Assembly (NCBI RefSeq): GCF_050389775.1
Contig: NZ_CP177144.1
Span: 2,418,001-2,482,000 of the forward strand
Reading direction: 5' to 3'
Source: Marinibacterium sp050389775
GTDB taxonomy: Bacteria > Pseudomonadota > Alphaproteobacteria > Rhodobacterales > Rhodobacteraceae
Length of the DNA: 64,000 bases
The position numbers and the translations under genes were made by a program. The notes under the pieces were generated by a model. It did no database searches. It was not told where the DNA came from and worked only from the letters and a program-made list of their open reading frames with translations. Shown here in pieces: positions 25,559 to 36,253 of this stretch; position 1 is the stretch's first letter; each line of letters starts with the position of its first letter.

Positions 25559-26812
25559 TCAGCCTTGCAACTGAACCAGCGCGTGGCGTTTTTTCCCGGC
25601 GCTCAGCTTGAGCGGCGCGGCCAGGGCGGCGGCGTCGATCATCAGCCCGCTGTCGCTGAGCGGCGCATCATCCAGCCGGGCGCCGTTCTCGGCGATCAGC
25701 CGCTTGGCTTCCTTGCCCGACTTGGCCAGGCCCGTCCGCACGATCAGCTGCACGATCGAGATGCCGTCGCCCAGCTCTTCGGCGGTCAGCGTCAGGGTCG
25801 GCAGATCGTCCCCCACGCCACCTTTTTCAAAGACTTCCCGGGCGGTTGCCTCGGCTGCCTGTGCCGCTTCGGCGCCGTGCAGCAGGGTTGTCACCTCGTT
25901 GGCCAGCCGGATCTTGGCAGCGTTGATCTCGGACCCTTCCAGTGCGGCCAGGCGATCACATTCCTCGACGGGCAGCTCGGTATAGAGCTTGAGGAACCGG
26001 CCAACGTCGGCATCGGTCGTGTTGCGCCAGAACTGCCAAAACTCGTAGGGCGACAGCATGTCGCCGTTCAGCCAGATCGCGCCGCCCGCCGATTTGCCCA
26101 TCTTGCGGCCATCGGAGGTTGTCAGGAGCGGCGTCGTCAGCCCGAAGATCTCGTGATCCGCGACGCGCCGGGTCAGGTCGATCCCGTTGACGATATTGCC
26201 CCATTGATCCGACCCGCCCATCTGCAACAGGCAGCCGTAACGCCTGTTGAGCTCAAGGAAATCATAGGCCTGCAGGATCATGTAGTTGAACTCCAGGAAG
26301 GACAGCGATTGCTCGCGGTCCAGCCGGGACTTCACCGATTCGAAGGACAACATGCGATTGACACTGAAGTGCCGCCCGATGTCGCGCAGGAAATCGAGAT
26401 AGTTGAGCGCATCGAGCCATTCGGCATTGTTGAGCATCAAGGCGCCGGCCGCGCTGTCATCATAGGCGAGGTAGCGGTCGAAAACCTTCTTCATGCCGGC
26501 GATATTGGCGTCGATCGCGGCGCCATCCAGCAACGGCCGTTCGTCCGACCGGAAGGACGGATCGCCCACCTTGGTCGTGCCGCCGCCCATCAGGGTGATC
26601 GGCTTGTGGCCGCATTTCTGGTACCAGCGCAGCATCATGATGTTGAGCAGATGGCCCACGTGCAGCGACTTGGCGGTGGCGTCATAGCCGATATAAGCCG
26701 TCTGCGGGCCGGACATCAGGGCGTCGTCCAACCCCTGATAATCCGTGCAGTCCGCCAGGAATCCGCGTTCCATCATGACGTGCATGAAGTCCGATTTCGG
26801 ATGGTAGGTCAT
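25559..26812 (-). CDS. tyrS: Tyrosine--tRNA ligase
   Basis: The product is a 417-residue class I synthetase. It has HVGH at residues 51-54, KMGKS near 236-240, the tyrosine-binding [17 protein letters not shown] and [10 protein letters not shown] segments, and a C-terminal S4 RNA-binding domain ([30 protein letters not shown]). The start at 26812 gives the normal length. The frame remains open far upstream through anmK, which is a high-GC artefact. It is divergent from anmK with a 63-bp shared promoter gap. Confidence 0.95.
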   Translation of the reverse strand: MTYHPKSDFMHVMMERGFLADCTDYQGLDDALMSGPQTAYIGYDATAKSLHVGHLLNIMMLRWYQKCGHKPITLMGGGTTKVGDPSFRSDERPLLDGAAIDANIAGMKKVFDRYLAYDDSAAGALMLNNAEWLDALNYLDFLRDIGRHFSVNRMLSFESVKSRLDREQSLSFLEFNYMILQAYDFLELNRRYGCLLQMGGSDQWGNIVNGIDLTRRVADHEIFGLTTPLLTTSDGRKMGKSAGGAIWLNGDMLSPYEFWQFWRNTTDADVGRFLKLYTELPVEECDRLAALEGSEINAAKIRLANEVTTLLHGAEAAQAAEATAREVFEKGGVGDDLPTLTLTAEELGDGISIVQLIVRTGLAKSGKEAKRLIAENGARLDDAPLSDSGLMIDAAALAAPLKLSAGKKRHALVQLQG

Positions 26813-26875
26813 GGCTTGCCTCGGCTTTGAAATGCGAGGCAGTGTATAGGCGGCAGTCAGGCAAAGGAAAAGGCC

Positions 26876-27988
26876 ATGAATAAGGCCATCAAGGGCAGTC
26901 ATACGCTTCGCGCGCTCGGGGCGATGTCGGGCACGTCGCTGGACGGGGTCGATGCAGCGGTGATCGAGACTGACGGGCATGTGATCACAAAATTTGGCGA
27001 GACCGGCTATCGGCCCTATTCGCCCGAGGAGCAGGAAGTTTTGCGCGCGGCCCTTGGGCGCTGGTCGGGGCCCGAGGTCGAGGCGGCGACGCGGGTGATC
27101 GACGCCGCCCATGCCGAGCTGCTGTCGGAGTTTCGCGACATCGATATCGTGGGTTTTCACGGTCAGACGCTGGCCCATGCGCCGCGCCTGCAAGGGACCT
27201 TGCAGGTGGGGGACGGGGCGGCGCTGGCCGAGCATCTGGGCGCGCCGGTTGTCTGGGATTTTCGCAGCGATGACGTGCGTTTGGGCGGAGAGGGCGCACC
27301 GCTGGCGCCGTTCTATCATTTTGCCTGTGCCCGGTGGATCGGGGCGACCGGGCCGCTGGGCTTTCTGAACCTGGGCGGGGTGGGTAATTTGACCTGGGTC
27401 GATCCGGCCAAGGCGACCCCCGAAGCACCCGGCGCGTTGCTGGCTTTTGATACCGGGCCGGCAAATGCGCCGATCAACGACCTGGTCAAGCGGCGGCTGG
27501 GGCGTGATTGTGATCACAACGGTGAACTGGCAGCCCGGGGACGGGTGGAAACCGGCGCGTTGGAGCTGTTCCTGGCAGAGCCCTATTTCACGCGCATGCC
27601 GCCGAAATCGCTGGATCGCAACGATTTTGCCGAGATGATCGAGCTGGTGTCCGAGCTTGGCGACAGCGATGCCGCAGCGACCCTGACGGGGATGTGCGCG
27701 GCCGGTGTCCTGCAAGGGCTGGAGCATTGTCCGGCGCCACCCGAGCGCTTGCTGGTGACGGGGGGCGGGCGCAAGAACCCGGTTTTGATGGAGATGCTGC
27801 GGGTGTCGCTGGATTGCCGTGTCGAGCCGGTGGAAGCCGTAGGGCTCGATGGTGACATGCTGGAAGCCCAGGCCTTTGCCTTCCTTGCGGTGCGGGTGGC
27901 CAGGGGAATGGCGACCTCCTGTGCGACAACAACCGGGGTGCGGGCGCTGGTCGGTGGCGGGGTTGTCAGTTGTCCGTCAGGAGCCTGA
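26876..27988 (+). CDS. anmK: Anhydro-N-acetylmuramic acid kinase
   Basis: The product is 370 residues. AnmK opens the 1,6-anhydro ring and phosphorylates anhydroMurNAc to MurNAc-6-phosphate. Family motifs are [14 protein letters not shown] (ATP site), [55 protein letters not shown] and [12 protein letters not shown]. It works in the same peptidoglycan recycling pathway as NagZ. The coding sequence includes two TGTGATCACA palindromes. A dispersed repeat lies just beyond its stop. Confidence 0.94.
   Translation: MNKAIKGSHTLRALGAMSGTSLDGVDAAVIETDGHVITKFGETGYRPYSPEEQEVLRAALGRWSGPEVEAATRVIDAAHAELLSEFRDIDIVGFHGQTLAHAPRLQGTLQVGDGAALAEHLGAPVVWDFRSDDVRLGGEGAPLAPFYHFACARWIGATGPLGFLNLGGVGNLTWVDPAKATPEAPGALLAFDTGPANAPINDLVKRRLGRDCDHNGELAARGRVETGALELFLAEPYFTRMPPKSLDRNDFAEMIELVSELGDSDAAATLTGMCAAGVLQGLEHCPAPPERLLVTGGGRKNPVLMEMLRVSLDCRVEPVEAVGLDGDMLEAQAFAFLAVRVARGMATSCATTTGVRALVGGGVVSCPSGA
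26980..26989. promoter_or_regulatory. TGTGATCACA palindrome, copy 1
   Basis: A perfect 10-bp palindrome in the 5' part of anmK. Two further copies lie at 27509-27518 and 28524-28533. It may be a regulator site, or it may come from chance codon combinations (VIT, CDHN). Confidence 0.25.
27509..27518. promoter_or_regulatory. TGTGATCACA palindrome, copy 2
   Basis: This copy extends to the 12-bp palindrome TTGTGATCACAA (27508-27519), inside anmK. It is identical over 12 bp to copy 3. Confidence 0.25.
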
Positions 27989-28029
27989 GGTTCGGTAGTC
28001 TGGCTGGCCGATGAGGGGGCGCTGCCCCC

Positions 28030-28084
28030 GTCCTCCGGTGGAGGACTCCCCCGGGAATACTTGAGAAGAGAAAGAAGCAGGGGG
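28030..28084 (-). repeat. Dispersed A/G-rich 3'-end element, copy C, with flanking hairpin
   Basis: GTCCTCC-GGT-GGAGGAC (28030-28046) is a perfect hairpin, followed by the element GGGAATACTTGAG plus AAGAGAAAGAAGCAG (28053-28080). Read from the cupin gene on the minus strand, the order is pyrimidine-rich tract then hairpin. It probably acts as a shared 3'-end signal for the convergent anmK and cupin genes. Confidence 0.6.
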
Positions 28085-28086
28085 CG

Positions 28087-28506
28087 TCAGGCCTTGGGGA
28101 TGTCAAAGCCGGGGGGCGCCAGGGTGAAGCCCTGGAAGCGGAAACCGGGGGAGACGATGCAGCTGACCAGGGTCCAGTCGCCGGTGGTGTGCGCGGCTTG
28201 CCAATGGTCGGCCGGGACAAGGACCTGGGGCGCTCCGGTGGAAAGATCGGATGTCAGGAGATGGTCAGTTGCCGGGCCGGCCTCATCTGGGGACAGCGAC
28301 AGGATCAGCGGCGCGCCGGCATGGAACAGCCAGAGCTCATCGGCATCGACCAGGTGCCAGTGACTGCGCTCGCCTTTGCGCAAGAGGAAGTAGATCGCGG
28401 TGGCCTGCGCACGATCGGCGCCGGGGCTGGCCCAGGTTTCGCGGTAATGGCCGCCTTCGGGGTGGGGCGCAAGATTCAGCGCGGCGATGATCTGGTCGGC
28501 GGTCAT
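28087..28506 (-). CDS. DUF985-type cupin protein
   Basis: The product is 139 residues and a single cupin domain of the DUF985 kind. The family start is NLAPHPEGGHYRETW. Possible metal ligands are in SHWHLVDADELWLFHAG. The C-terminal PGFRFQGFTLAP motif is also typical. No enzyme activity is established for most members. Sugar or nucleotide-sugar chemistry is a guess. The ATG at 28506 fits the domain start, and an upstream frame to 28566 is not conserved. It is 22 bp from the GNAT gene on the same strand. Confidence 0.8.
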   Translation of the reverse strand: MTADQIIAALNLAPHPEGGHYRETWASPGADRAQATAIYFLLRKGERSHWHLVDADELWLFHAGAPLILSLSPDEAGPATDHLLTSDLSTGAPQVLVPADHWQAAHTTGDWTLVSCIVSPGFRFQGFTLAPPGFDIPKA

Positions 28507-28523
28507 GGAGGGCCCTTGTGGGT

Positions 28524-28533
28524 TGTGATCACA
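28524..28533. promoter_or_regulatory. TGTGATCACA palindrome, copy 3
   Basis: It extends to TTGTGATCACAA (28523-28534). It overlaps the stop codon of the GNAT gene at 28529 and lies 18 bp before the cupin start, a plausible operator position. Confidence 0.35.
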
Positions 28534-29035
28534 AATCCATTTCGAAGAAGACAAGCCGTTCGGCAAGATGCGGCGGAGCCGGCCAGTAGGGGGCGCATTC
28601 GCGAAAACCGACAGCAGGATAGAGGTGGCGGGCCGATGTCAGGACGCGGGCCGTGTCGAGGCAGACGCGGTGAAAGCCGAGGCCGCGGGCCTCGTCGATC
28701 AGGGCCTGCATCACGGCGCGACCGGCGCCCGTGCCACGGGCCGTGTCAGCCACGAAGACCCGCTTGATCTCGGCCACACCGGGGGAAATCGTCTGCATCA
28801 TGCCACAGCCGACGGCGGCGCCGTTGAGCCGGGCGAGTTTCAGCGCCCCACGAGGCGGCGCGTGAAGCGTTTCGATCCGGCTGAGGATCTCCTCGTAAGC
28901 CTCTGGCTGGTAGGCATAAGTGACCACTACGTCGTCGGGTGGCGGCAAGGTGGCGAGGAAGTCGCGGAACGCCCGGGCCAGCGCCCGGATATCATCGAAA
29001 TCCCGGGGGCTGACGGGGTCCGCGACAACCAGCAC
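28529..29035 (-). CDS. GNAT family N-acetyltransferase
   Basis: The product is 168 residues with the acetyl-CoA binding pattern AEIKRVFVADTARGTGAGRAVMQALIDEARGLGF (motif A, R-G-T-G-A-G) and the motif B tail LTSARHLYPAVGFRECAPYW. It acetylates an unknown amine. It lies 4 bp from the end of eno on the same strand and may be co-transcribed with eno. Confidence 0.85.
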   Translation of the reverse strand: MLVVADPVSPRDFDDIRALARAFRDFLATLPPPDDVVVTYAYQPEAYEEILSRIETLHAPPRGALKLARLNGAAVGCGMMQTISPGVAEIKRVFVADTARGTGAGRAVMQALIDEARGLGFHRVCLDTARVLTSARHLYPAVGFRECAPYWPAPPHLAERLVFFEMDL

Positions 29036-29039
29036 CGGC

Positions 29040-30398
<1,359 letters not shown>

Positions 30399-30455
30399 TT
30401 AGCGATTGATGTGTAGCAATTCGGGACACGCAAGATCCAGATTCCGGGGGCAGCC

Positions 30456-31757
30456 TTGACCGAAGCCGTGCGCCAGACAGCAAATTTCGAACAGGAGGTG
30501 GCCGATTTCCGAATCGAGGACCTGTTCATGTCCCGGACCGATGAAAGGGGGGTGATCCGCTCGGGCAACCAGACCTTTCAACGGCTGGCGGGTTATGATT
30601 GGGAAGAATTGCTGGGCGCGCCGCACAAGGTGATCCGCCATCCGGACATGCCGAAATGTGTTTTTCGGCTGTTCTGGGACATGCTCAAGGCCGGCAAGCC
30701 GGTGGGCGCCTATGTCAAGAACCGGGCGAAGGACGGGCGCCATTACTGGGTCTTTGCGATTGCGCTGCCGGTTGAGGACGGGTTCGTGTCCGTGCGGCTG
30801 AAGCCGAGCAGCCCGATCTTCGACACGGTGAAAGGCGTCTATGCACAGCTGCTCGATGCCGAGCGGCAAGGCATGTCGATCGAAGAGGGTGTCGATCGGA
30901 TCGGGGTCTTTCTCAAGCAGCATGGACGGACATCCTATCGCGATGCCATGGCGGCCTGGGTCCGGTCCGAGATCGGCGCACGGCGCACCGCGCTTGGCCG
31001 CAAACCCGATCCGGTGCTCGACGGGTTGGAGGATCTCAAGGCATGCGTCCTGAAGATTGGCAAGGAACTGGACGAGGTGCGCGGAACCTTCGAGAGCATT
31101 CGGGGCACACCGACCAACCTGCGGATCCAGGCGACGCGGTTCGGCGATGTGGCCGTGACCATTCAGATCATTTCCCAGAACTACGATCTGTTGACCAAGG
31201 AGATCGAGGCGGCCAATGCCACGATGGGCGGGATCTACGACAGCCTGCTCGAGATACTGGATGAGGATTCGTTTGGCCTGGCCGCGGTGTCGCTGCTGCA
31301 AGAGGCGTTCCGACGGTTCGAGGCCGAGGATATGCTGCCGCCGGGGATATCGATGGAGGCCGAATCGGCGATCATCCAACCCCATACGCGCAAGTTCAGC
31401 GCCCGGGCCGACGTGATGCTGAAACGGACCGAAGAGCTGGTGACCCAGGTCCGGCAATTGCAGCGCATCGTCTCGGGGCTGGCCGTGACGCGGGTGATGT
31501 GCCGCATCGAAGAGGCGGGGTTGAGCGGAGATTCGGGCGGGATCAAGGATATCGTTGGGCGGCTTCTGCAGTTCCAGACCAAGGTCATGGGCTGCATCGA
31601 GCGCATTGATACGGAATGCCGCAATGCCCATCGATCGATGACAAAGCTGGCGGTGAATTTCTCGGCCGTGCCCGACGAGATGAAGCCGCGTGGCGAAGCA
31701 GAGCGCCGGCGCATTCCGCGTGAGCCGCGCCTCAAGCCCCGGAGTTCCGCAGCCTGA
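30456..31757 (+). CDS. Aer-like PAS-domain protein without a recognisable output domain
   Basis: The product is 433 residues. Residues 20-120 are a PAS domain very like that of the aerotaxis receptor Aer (RTDERGVIRSGNQTFQRLAGYDWEELLGAPHKVIRHPDMP). About 300 helical residues follow, with no membrane span and no obvious MCP hairpin, GGDEF, EAL or kinase motif. The helical part contains TNLRIQATRFGDVAVTIQIISQNYDLLTKEIEAAN, which loosely recalls a chemoreceptor-like coiled coil. It starts with TTG at 30456 after CGGGGGC. The first in-frame ATG (30528) would cut into the PAS domain. It could be a soluble redox-sensing receptor. Confidence 0.7.
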   Translation: MTEAVRQTANFEQEVADFRIEDLFMSRTDERGVIRSGNQTFQRLAGYDWEELLGAPHKVIRHPDMPKCVFRLFWDMLKAGKPVGAYVKNRAKDGRHYWVFAIALPVEDGFVSVRLKPSSPIFDTVKGVYAQLLDAERQGMSIEEGVDRIGVFLKQHGRTSYRDAMAAWVRSEIGARRTALGRKPDPVLDGLEDLKACVLKIGKELDEVRGTFESIRGTPTNLRIQATRFGDVAVTIQIISQNYDLLTKEIEAANATMGGIYDSLLEILDEDSFGLAAVSLLQEAFRRFEAEDMLPPGISMEAESAIIQPHTRKFSARADVMLKRTEELVTQVRQLQRIVSGLAVTRVMCRIEEAGLSGDSGGIKDIVGRLLQFQTKVMGCIERIDTECRNAHRSMTKLAVNFSAVPDEMKPRGEAERRRIPREPRLKPRSSAA

Positions 31758-31768
31758 GGATGGCAGTA

Positions 31769-32629
31769 CTACCGGATGCGGCGTTCGCGCCAGAAGGTGA
31801 AAAGACCGGAGCCGATGATCAGGGCGGCGCCCGCCAGCATCAGCAGGTCTGGGCGCTCGCCGAACACAAGGGCGCCGATGACAAGGGCGAAGAGCAGGCG
31901 AAAATAGCGGAAGGGGGTCACAAAGCCCACATCGCCGATGCGCATGGCTGCAACGATGGCGTAATAGCCCGTGACCCCAAGCACCACGGCAATAGCGATC
32001 AGCGCCCAGGTATCGGGCGGGGGCGGGACGAAGGGCGCACGAGTGACCAGCGCCAGGATCAGCGAGGTCGGGGCCAGGACCAGGAACGCCAGGAAGCTGA
32101 TCTGCAAAGAGGTTACGCCCCGGGGCACCTTGCGGGTCGCAATGTCGCGCAGAGCGAGGCTGATCACCGAGATCACGGCAAACAACGAGGCGGGTTCGAA
32201 TGCCTCGGTGCCCGGGCGCAGAATCAGCAGAACCCCCGAAAATCCGATGACCACGGCGCTCCAGCGCCGCCAGCCGACCTGCTCACCCAGAAACAGCGCC
32301 GCGCCCATGGTCACGAGAAGGGGGGCGGATTGCAGGATGGCCGAAGCGGTCGAAATCGGAGACAGCGACAGGGCGGTCACGAACCCAAGGCTTGCGGCGA
32401 TTTCGGCAAGGTTGCGCAGGTGGATAGGCCAGGCCAGCATCTCGCGGACGAAAAGCGGCGTGCCCTGGCGCAGCAACAGGGCCGCAAAGATCGACGCTCC
32501 GCCCAAGGACAGGAACAGGACGATCTGCCAAGTGGGCAAGACGCCCGACATGAGCTTGATGCACATGTCCTCGATCGCGAAACCGAGCATGGCAAATGTC
32601 ATCAAGGCGGCGCCGCGCAGGTTGTCCAT
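31769..32629 (-). CDS. EamA/DMT-family transporter
   Basis: The product is a 286-residue protein with about ten membrane helices in two EamA halves (TALSLSPISTASAILQSAPLLVTMGAALFLGEQVGW and VGFVTPFRYFRLLFALVIGALVFGE). It exports an unknown small molecule. It converges on the PAS gene, with 11 bp between stops, and is divergent from the AbrB-type gene. It is not closely similar by eye to the exporter at 5148-6107. Confidence 0.85.
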   Translation of the reverse strand: MDNLRGAALMTFAMLGFAIEDMCIKLMSGVLPTWQIVLFLSLGGASIFAALLLRQGTPLFVREMLAWPIHLRNLAEIAASLGFVTALSLSPISTASAILQSAPLLVTMGAALFLGEQVGWRRWSAVVIGFSGVLLILRPGTEAFEPASLFAVISVISLALRDIATRKVPRGVTSLQISFLAFLVLAPTSLILALVTRAPFVPPPPDTWALIAIAVVLGVTGYYAIVAAMRIGDVGFVTPFRYFRLLFALVIGALVFGERPDLLMLAGAALIIGSGLFTFWRERRIR

Positions 32630-32765
32630 GAAAACCCCTTTCCTGCTGGCCGTTTATCCCAGCCCACAGCCAGCGCAAGAGGCGGTTTGATCAAATTCTA
32701 CCCGCAGCCGGACGCGCGCGTACATGCCGGATGGCGAAGCCAATTCCGGAGTGGTAGCAGGGGGC

Positions 32766-33818
32766 ATGCGACTGCGCCCCACACTCCCCGAACTTGGCAC
32801 CACTTGTCTGACCCTGGTCATCGCGGCCATCGGGGCAGGGATCGCCAGATTGCTCCATTTCCCCGCGCCAGAACTGACCGGACCGGCCTTGTCCGTCACC
32901 CTGGCCGGCCTGACGGGTCTTCGGCTGGACGTGATGCCGCTGGTCCGGGCGGGGGCCTTTCTGGTCGTCGGGGTCGGCCTGGGATCGATCGTGACCACGG
33001 AAACCACGAGCGCGCTGACACGCTGGCCACTGGCATTTGTCATGTTGACCGTCAGCCTGATCGTGACCATGGCCCTGTGTCAGCTGGTCCTGCGCCGTGT
33101 ATTCGGGCTGGACCGGCGCGCCGCGGTCCTGGCCTCGGCGCCCGGACACCTGAGCTATGTCATCAGCCTGGCGGCGTCGCTCGACATCGACATGACCCGC
33201 GTGACCATCGTGCAATCGCTTCGGCTGCTGACAATGAGCATCCTTGTCCCGTTGCTGGCCGTCCTCTTCGGCATCGATGTGACCTTGGCCGCGGTCTCCA
33301 GCAACGCGCCGTTGCCAGCGTTTGCGCTGCTCGCCATCCTCGTCATTTCCGGGGCGGCTGGCTGGGGCCTGGCTCGCCTGCACATGCCCGCCGCATTGAT
33401 GATCGGCGCCATGGTCACGTCCGGCCTGGCCCATGGGTTCGGCGTGGTCGAAGGCGGGCTTAGCCCGACCGTGGCCACCTTGGGCTTTCTCGTGCTGGGA
33501 GCCCTGATCGGAACGCGGTTTTCGGGTGTCAGCCGGGGCGACGTGACCCGGGCGATGGGCGCCGGGCTGGCCACGACGGTGATCGGCTGCGTGGTCGCCG
33601 CGCTGGCGGCTATTCCGGTGGCCGCGTGGTTGGGCATGCCGACCCTGGGCATCGTGTCGGCCTTTGCACCCGGCGGATTCGAGATGATGATCGCGCTTGG
33701 TGCCGCGCTCGGGGCCAATCCGGGTTTGCTGGCCGCCTGCCACCTCGGCCGGTTGCTCATCCTGACGGTGCTGGTGCCGCTGTTCCTGGCCCGGGCCAGG
33801 AAGGCCGCTGCCGCCTAG
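32766..33818 (+). CDS. AbrB-family putative membrane transporter
   Basis: The product is a 350-residue hydrophobic protein of the AbrB family (once called putative ammonia monooxygenase). The family's duplicated modules appear as MPLVRAGAFLVVGVGLGSIVTTET / APGHLSYVISLAASLDIDMTRVTIVQSLRLL and SAFAPGGFEMMIALGAALGANPGLLAACHLGRLL. The substrate is unknown. ATG 32766 follows AGGGGG. A longer frame from 32724 adds non-hydrophobic residues. Its stop overlaps the stop of the convergent Fur/Mur gene by 4 bp. Confidence 0.8.
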   Translation: MRLRPTLPELGTTCLTLVIAAIGAGIARLLHFPAPELTGPALSVTLAGLTGLRLDVMPLVRAGAFLVVGVGLGSIVTTETTSALTRWPLAFVMLTVSLIVTMALCQLVLRRVFGLDRRAAVLASAPGHLSYVISLAASLDIDMTRVTIVQSLRLLTMSILVPLLAVLFGIDVTLAAVSSNAPLPAFALLAILVISGAAGWGLARLHMPAALMIGAMVTSGLAHGFGVVEGGLSPTVATLGFLVLGALIGTRFSGVSRGDVTRAMGAGLATTVIGCVVAALAAIPVAAWLGMPTLGIVSAFAPGGFEMMIALGAALGANPGLLAACHLGRLLILTVLVPLFLARARKAAAA

Positions 33819-34225
33819 GTCTTCTTGCGCACGCCGTACAGCTCCAGCCGATGGCCGCGCAATTCATAGCCCAGCTTGCGCGCTATGCGTTCCTGCAGCA
33901 CCTCGATTTCCGGGTCGACAAATTCGATGACCTCGCCGGTCGCCAAATCGATCAGGTGATCATGGTGGTCGCGATCCGCGTCTTCATAGCGCGCGCGCCC
34001 GTCGCCAAACTCCAGTTTTTCGAGAATTCCGGCCTCTTCGAACAGCTTGACCGTCCGGTAGACGGTCGCGATCGAGATCTGGGGGTCGATTTCGATGGCC
34101 CGCGCATAAAGCAATTCGACATCGGGATGGTCGTCGCTTGTTTCCAGGACGCGGGCAATGGTCCGGCGCTGGCCGGTCATGCGCAGGCCCTTGGCCTCGC
34201 AACGGGTGATGATCGTGTCGGTCAT
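33815..34225 (-). CDS. Fur-family metal-dependent repressor (Fur/Mur type)
   Basis: The product is 136 residues. The N-terminal winged helix is RMTGQRRTIARVLETSDDHPDVELLYARA with the recognition segment ISIATVYRTVKLFEEAGILEKLEF. The C-terminal dimer domain has the metal-binding DRDHHDHLIDLATGEVIEFVDPEIE. The CxxC structural zinc cysteines are absent. In Rhodobacterales the closest Fur homologue mainly senses manganese (Mur), so either name could fit. The neighbours give no obvious metal-uptake target. Confidence 0.88.
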   Translation of the reverse strand: MTDTIITRCEAKGLRMTGQRRTIARVLETSDDHPDVELLYARAIEIDPQISIATVYRTVKLFEEAGILEKLEFGDGRARYEDADRDHHDHLIDLATGEVIEFVDPEIEVLQERIARKLGYELRGHRLELYGVRKKT

Positions 34226-34346
34226 GCGAGCGGCGGAGGGATCCGGTTTGGCGTTAGGCTACCGGTTTAGCCCGAGATGATGGGCCCTGCCAACATGCCG
34301 TTTCGCAAAAACGACACGGGGCAGGCGGGAAATGTCCGGCCGGCGA

Positions 34347-35765
34347 TCATGTCCCGCAGAAGGTGGCCCGAACGACCTGGTCTTCGGTCGGCGGTGCAGC
34401 CAGGGCGTGATGCGCCGGCTGATCGTCATAGGGCCGGGCGAGCACGGCGTTGAGCCGGTCGAAAGGCGCGAAATCGGCTTCCAGCGCGGCGGCAATAGCC
34501 TCTTCGATACGGTGGTTGCGCGGGATGAAGGCCGGGTTGGCCGCGCGCATCCGGGATTGGGGATCAGGCTCGCCATCCAACCGCGCCTGCCAGCGCAGGG
34601 ACCAGGCATCAAAGGCATCCCGGTCGAGCAGCCAGTCGCGCGCGGTGCCATCGGCCAAGCCTCGGAACGTGTTGGTGAAATCGGCCTTGTCCGTGGCCAT
34701 CAGCCGCAGCAGGTCACCGATCAGATCAGCGTCCTCCGGTCGTTCCGACGTCAGGCCGATCTTGGCCCGGTACATCGTCAGCCAATGGCTGCGGATCAGG
34801 TCGGGCATCGCATGCACGATCTCGGTGGCTTCCTCAACGGCGGCTTCGGGATCGTCCAGTTGCTGGATCAGCGCGGTGGCCAGCTGGGCCATGTTCCAGA
34901 CGACGATTTCCGGTTGCTGGCCAAAGGCATAACGCCCGAATTGGTCAATCGAGGAATAGACCGTCTGGGGGTGATAGCTGTCCACGAAGGCGCAGGGGCC
35001 ATAATCGATCGTCTCGCCGGATATCGCGCAATTGTCGGTGTTCATCACGCCATGGATAAAGCCGATCGACATCCATTGGGCAACCAGCCGCGCCTGGGCG
35101 TCGCGCACGGCGCGCAACAGGCCGAGCGGACCGTCGCAATCGGGGTAATGGCGCCCGATGGCGTATTCGGTCAGCTGCCGCAGGTTTTCGGTTTGGCCGC
35201 GTGCGGCAAAGATCTGGAATGTGCCGACGCGCAGGTGGCTTTGCGCCACGCGGGTCAGCACGGCGCCGGGCAGGGCGCGTTCACGATAGACCGGGTCGCC
35301 GGTCGACACGGCCGCAAGGGCGCGGGTGGTCGGAATGCCAAGGGCATGCATGGCCTCGGACACGATGTATTCGCGCAGGACCGGCCCCAGCCAGGCGCGG
35401 CCATCGCCATTGCGCGAATAGGGCGTGGGGCCCGCGCCTTTCAGCTGGATGTCGCGGCGAACCCCGTCGGTGCCGATCGTTTCGCCCAGCAAGACGGCCC
35501 GACCGTCACCCAGCTGCGGATTGAAATGGCCGAATTGGTGGCCGGCATAGAGCTGCGCCAGTGGTTCGGCCCCGTCGGGCAGCAGGTTGCCGGCAAAGAC
35601 GCGGGCCAGCTCGTCGCGGTCCGTCGGGGACAGGCCAAGCGTCTCGGCCAGCGGCGCGTTAAAGGCGATCAGCTCGGGGTTGCTGACCGGTGTCGGCGCT
35701 TGGACACTGAAGAAATCGCCGGGCAGCCGGGCGAAGGAATTGTCGAAAGGGATGTGCAGCGTCAT
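34347..35765 (-). CDS. selO: Protein adenylyltransferase SelO (YdiU family)
   Basis: The product is a 472-residue pseudokinase-fold AMPylase that transfers AMP to Ser/Thr/Tyr of target proteins, with a role in redox homeostasis in the E. coli member. Family cues are [69 protein letters not shown] and [20 protein letters not shown]. The C-terminus ends FCGT, with Cys where animal SelO has selenocysteine. The start at 35765 is the family start. A TGTCAGGA octamer overlaps this start codon. Confidence 0.92.
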   Translation of the reverse strand: MTLHIPFDNSFARLPGDFFSVQAPTPVSNPELIAFNAPLAETLGLSPTDRDELARVFAGNLLPDGAEPLAQLYAGHQFGHFNPQLGDGRAVLLGETIGTDGVRRDIQLKGAGPTPYSRNGDGRAWLGPVLREYIVSEAMHALGIPTTRALAAVSTGDPVYRERALPGAVLTRVAQSHLRVGTFQIFAARGQTENLRQLTEYAIGRHYPDCDGPLGLLRAVRDAQARLVAQWMSIGFIHGVMNTDNCAISGETIDYGPCAFVDSYHPQTVYSSIDQFGRYAFGQQPEIVVWNMAQLATALIQQLDDPEAAVEEATEIVHAMPDLIRSHWLTMYRAKIGLTSERPEDADLIGDLLRLMATDKADFTNTFRGLADGTARDWLLDRDAFDAWSLRWQARLDGEPDPQSRMRAANPAFIPRNHRIEEAIAAALEADFAPFDRLNAVLARPYDDQPAHHALAAPPTEDQVVRATFCGT

Positions 35766-35800
35766 GTCAGGACCCCGGGTCACTCCTGTCAAATTGGTCT

Positions 35801-36253
35801 TCAGGATAGCCTGCGCGTCATCGTCACGTAACCATCCTCGCCGGCAAATCCAGACCTGGCACACAGACGCCGCACCCGGTCGTCATCGGGCGCGATCCGC
35901 AGGTGAAGCGCGCAGAGGCCGGCCTCGGCCAGCGCCGGGGGGAGTGTCAGGAGCACTTCAGTAGCGATGCCGCGGCCGCGCACAGGCGGCCGGACGTATA
36001 GCTGATCGACCGTGCCTTCCAGACCGCCGGCGGCCAGCGACCAGCTGAAGGTCACGATGATGAACCCCACCGGCGCACGCGTCGGCCCGACGAGATAGGC
36101 CGCGCCATAGGGCGACCCGTCGAGCAGCGGCGCCAGGGAGGCCCGGCGCGCCTCGGGGTCTGTCGCCAGGCCCATTTCCGCGTGACAGGCCGCAACGATG
36201 GCGTCGAGCCGGTCGGCATCCTCGGGCCGGGCGAGGTGGAGCGCGGCGGTCAC
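35801..36253 (-). CDS. GNAT family N-acetyltransferase
   Basis: The product is 150 residues with the acetyl-CoA site [32 protein letters not shown] and a typical tail [13 protein letters not shown] segment ([30 protein letters not shown]). The GTG at 36253 overlaps the upstream nucleoside hydrolase stop by 4 bp, so the pair is translationally coupled. The substrate is unknown. The octamer at 35945-35952 is inside the gene. Confidence 0.82.
   Translation of the reverse strand: MTAALHLARPEDADRLDAIVAACHAEMGLATDPEARRASLAPLLDGSPYGAAYLVGPTRAPVGFIIVTFSWSLAAGGLEGTVDQLYVRPPVRGRGIATEVLLTLPPALAEAGLCALHLRIAPDDDRVRRLCARSGFAGEDGYVTMTRRLS

Noticed and set aside
25559..27727. An upstream extension of the tyrS frame to 722 codons
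   Set aside because: The extra part is antisense to anmK and has no recognisable sequence. The normal TyrS start at 26812 has a ribosome site and the family N-terminus.
31760..33463. A 567-codon plus-strand open frame
   Set aside because: It is antisense to the DMT transporter gene and out of frame with the AbrB-type gene; its composition is Gln, Gly and Arg-rich with no domain.
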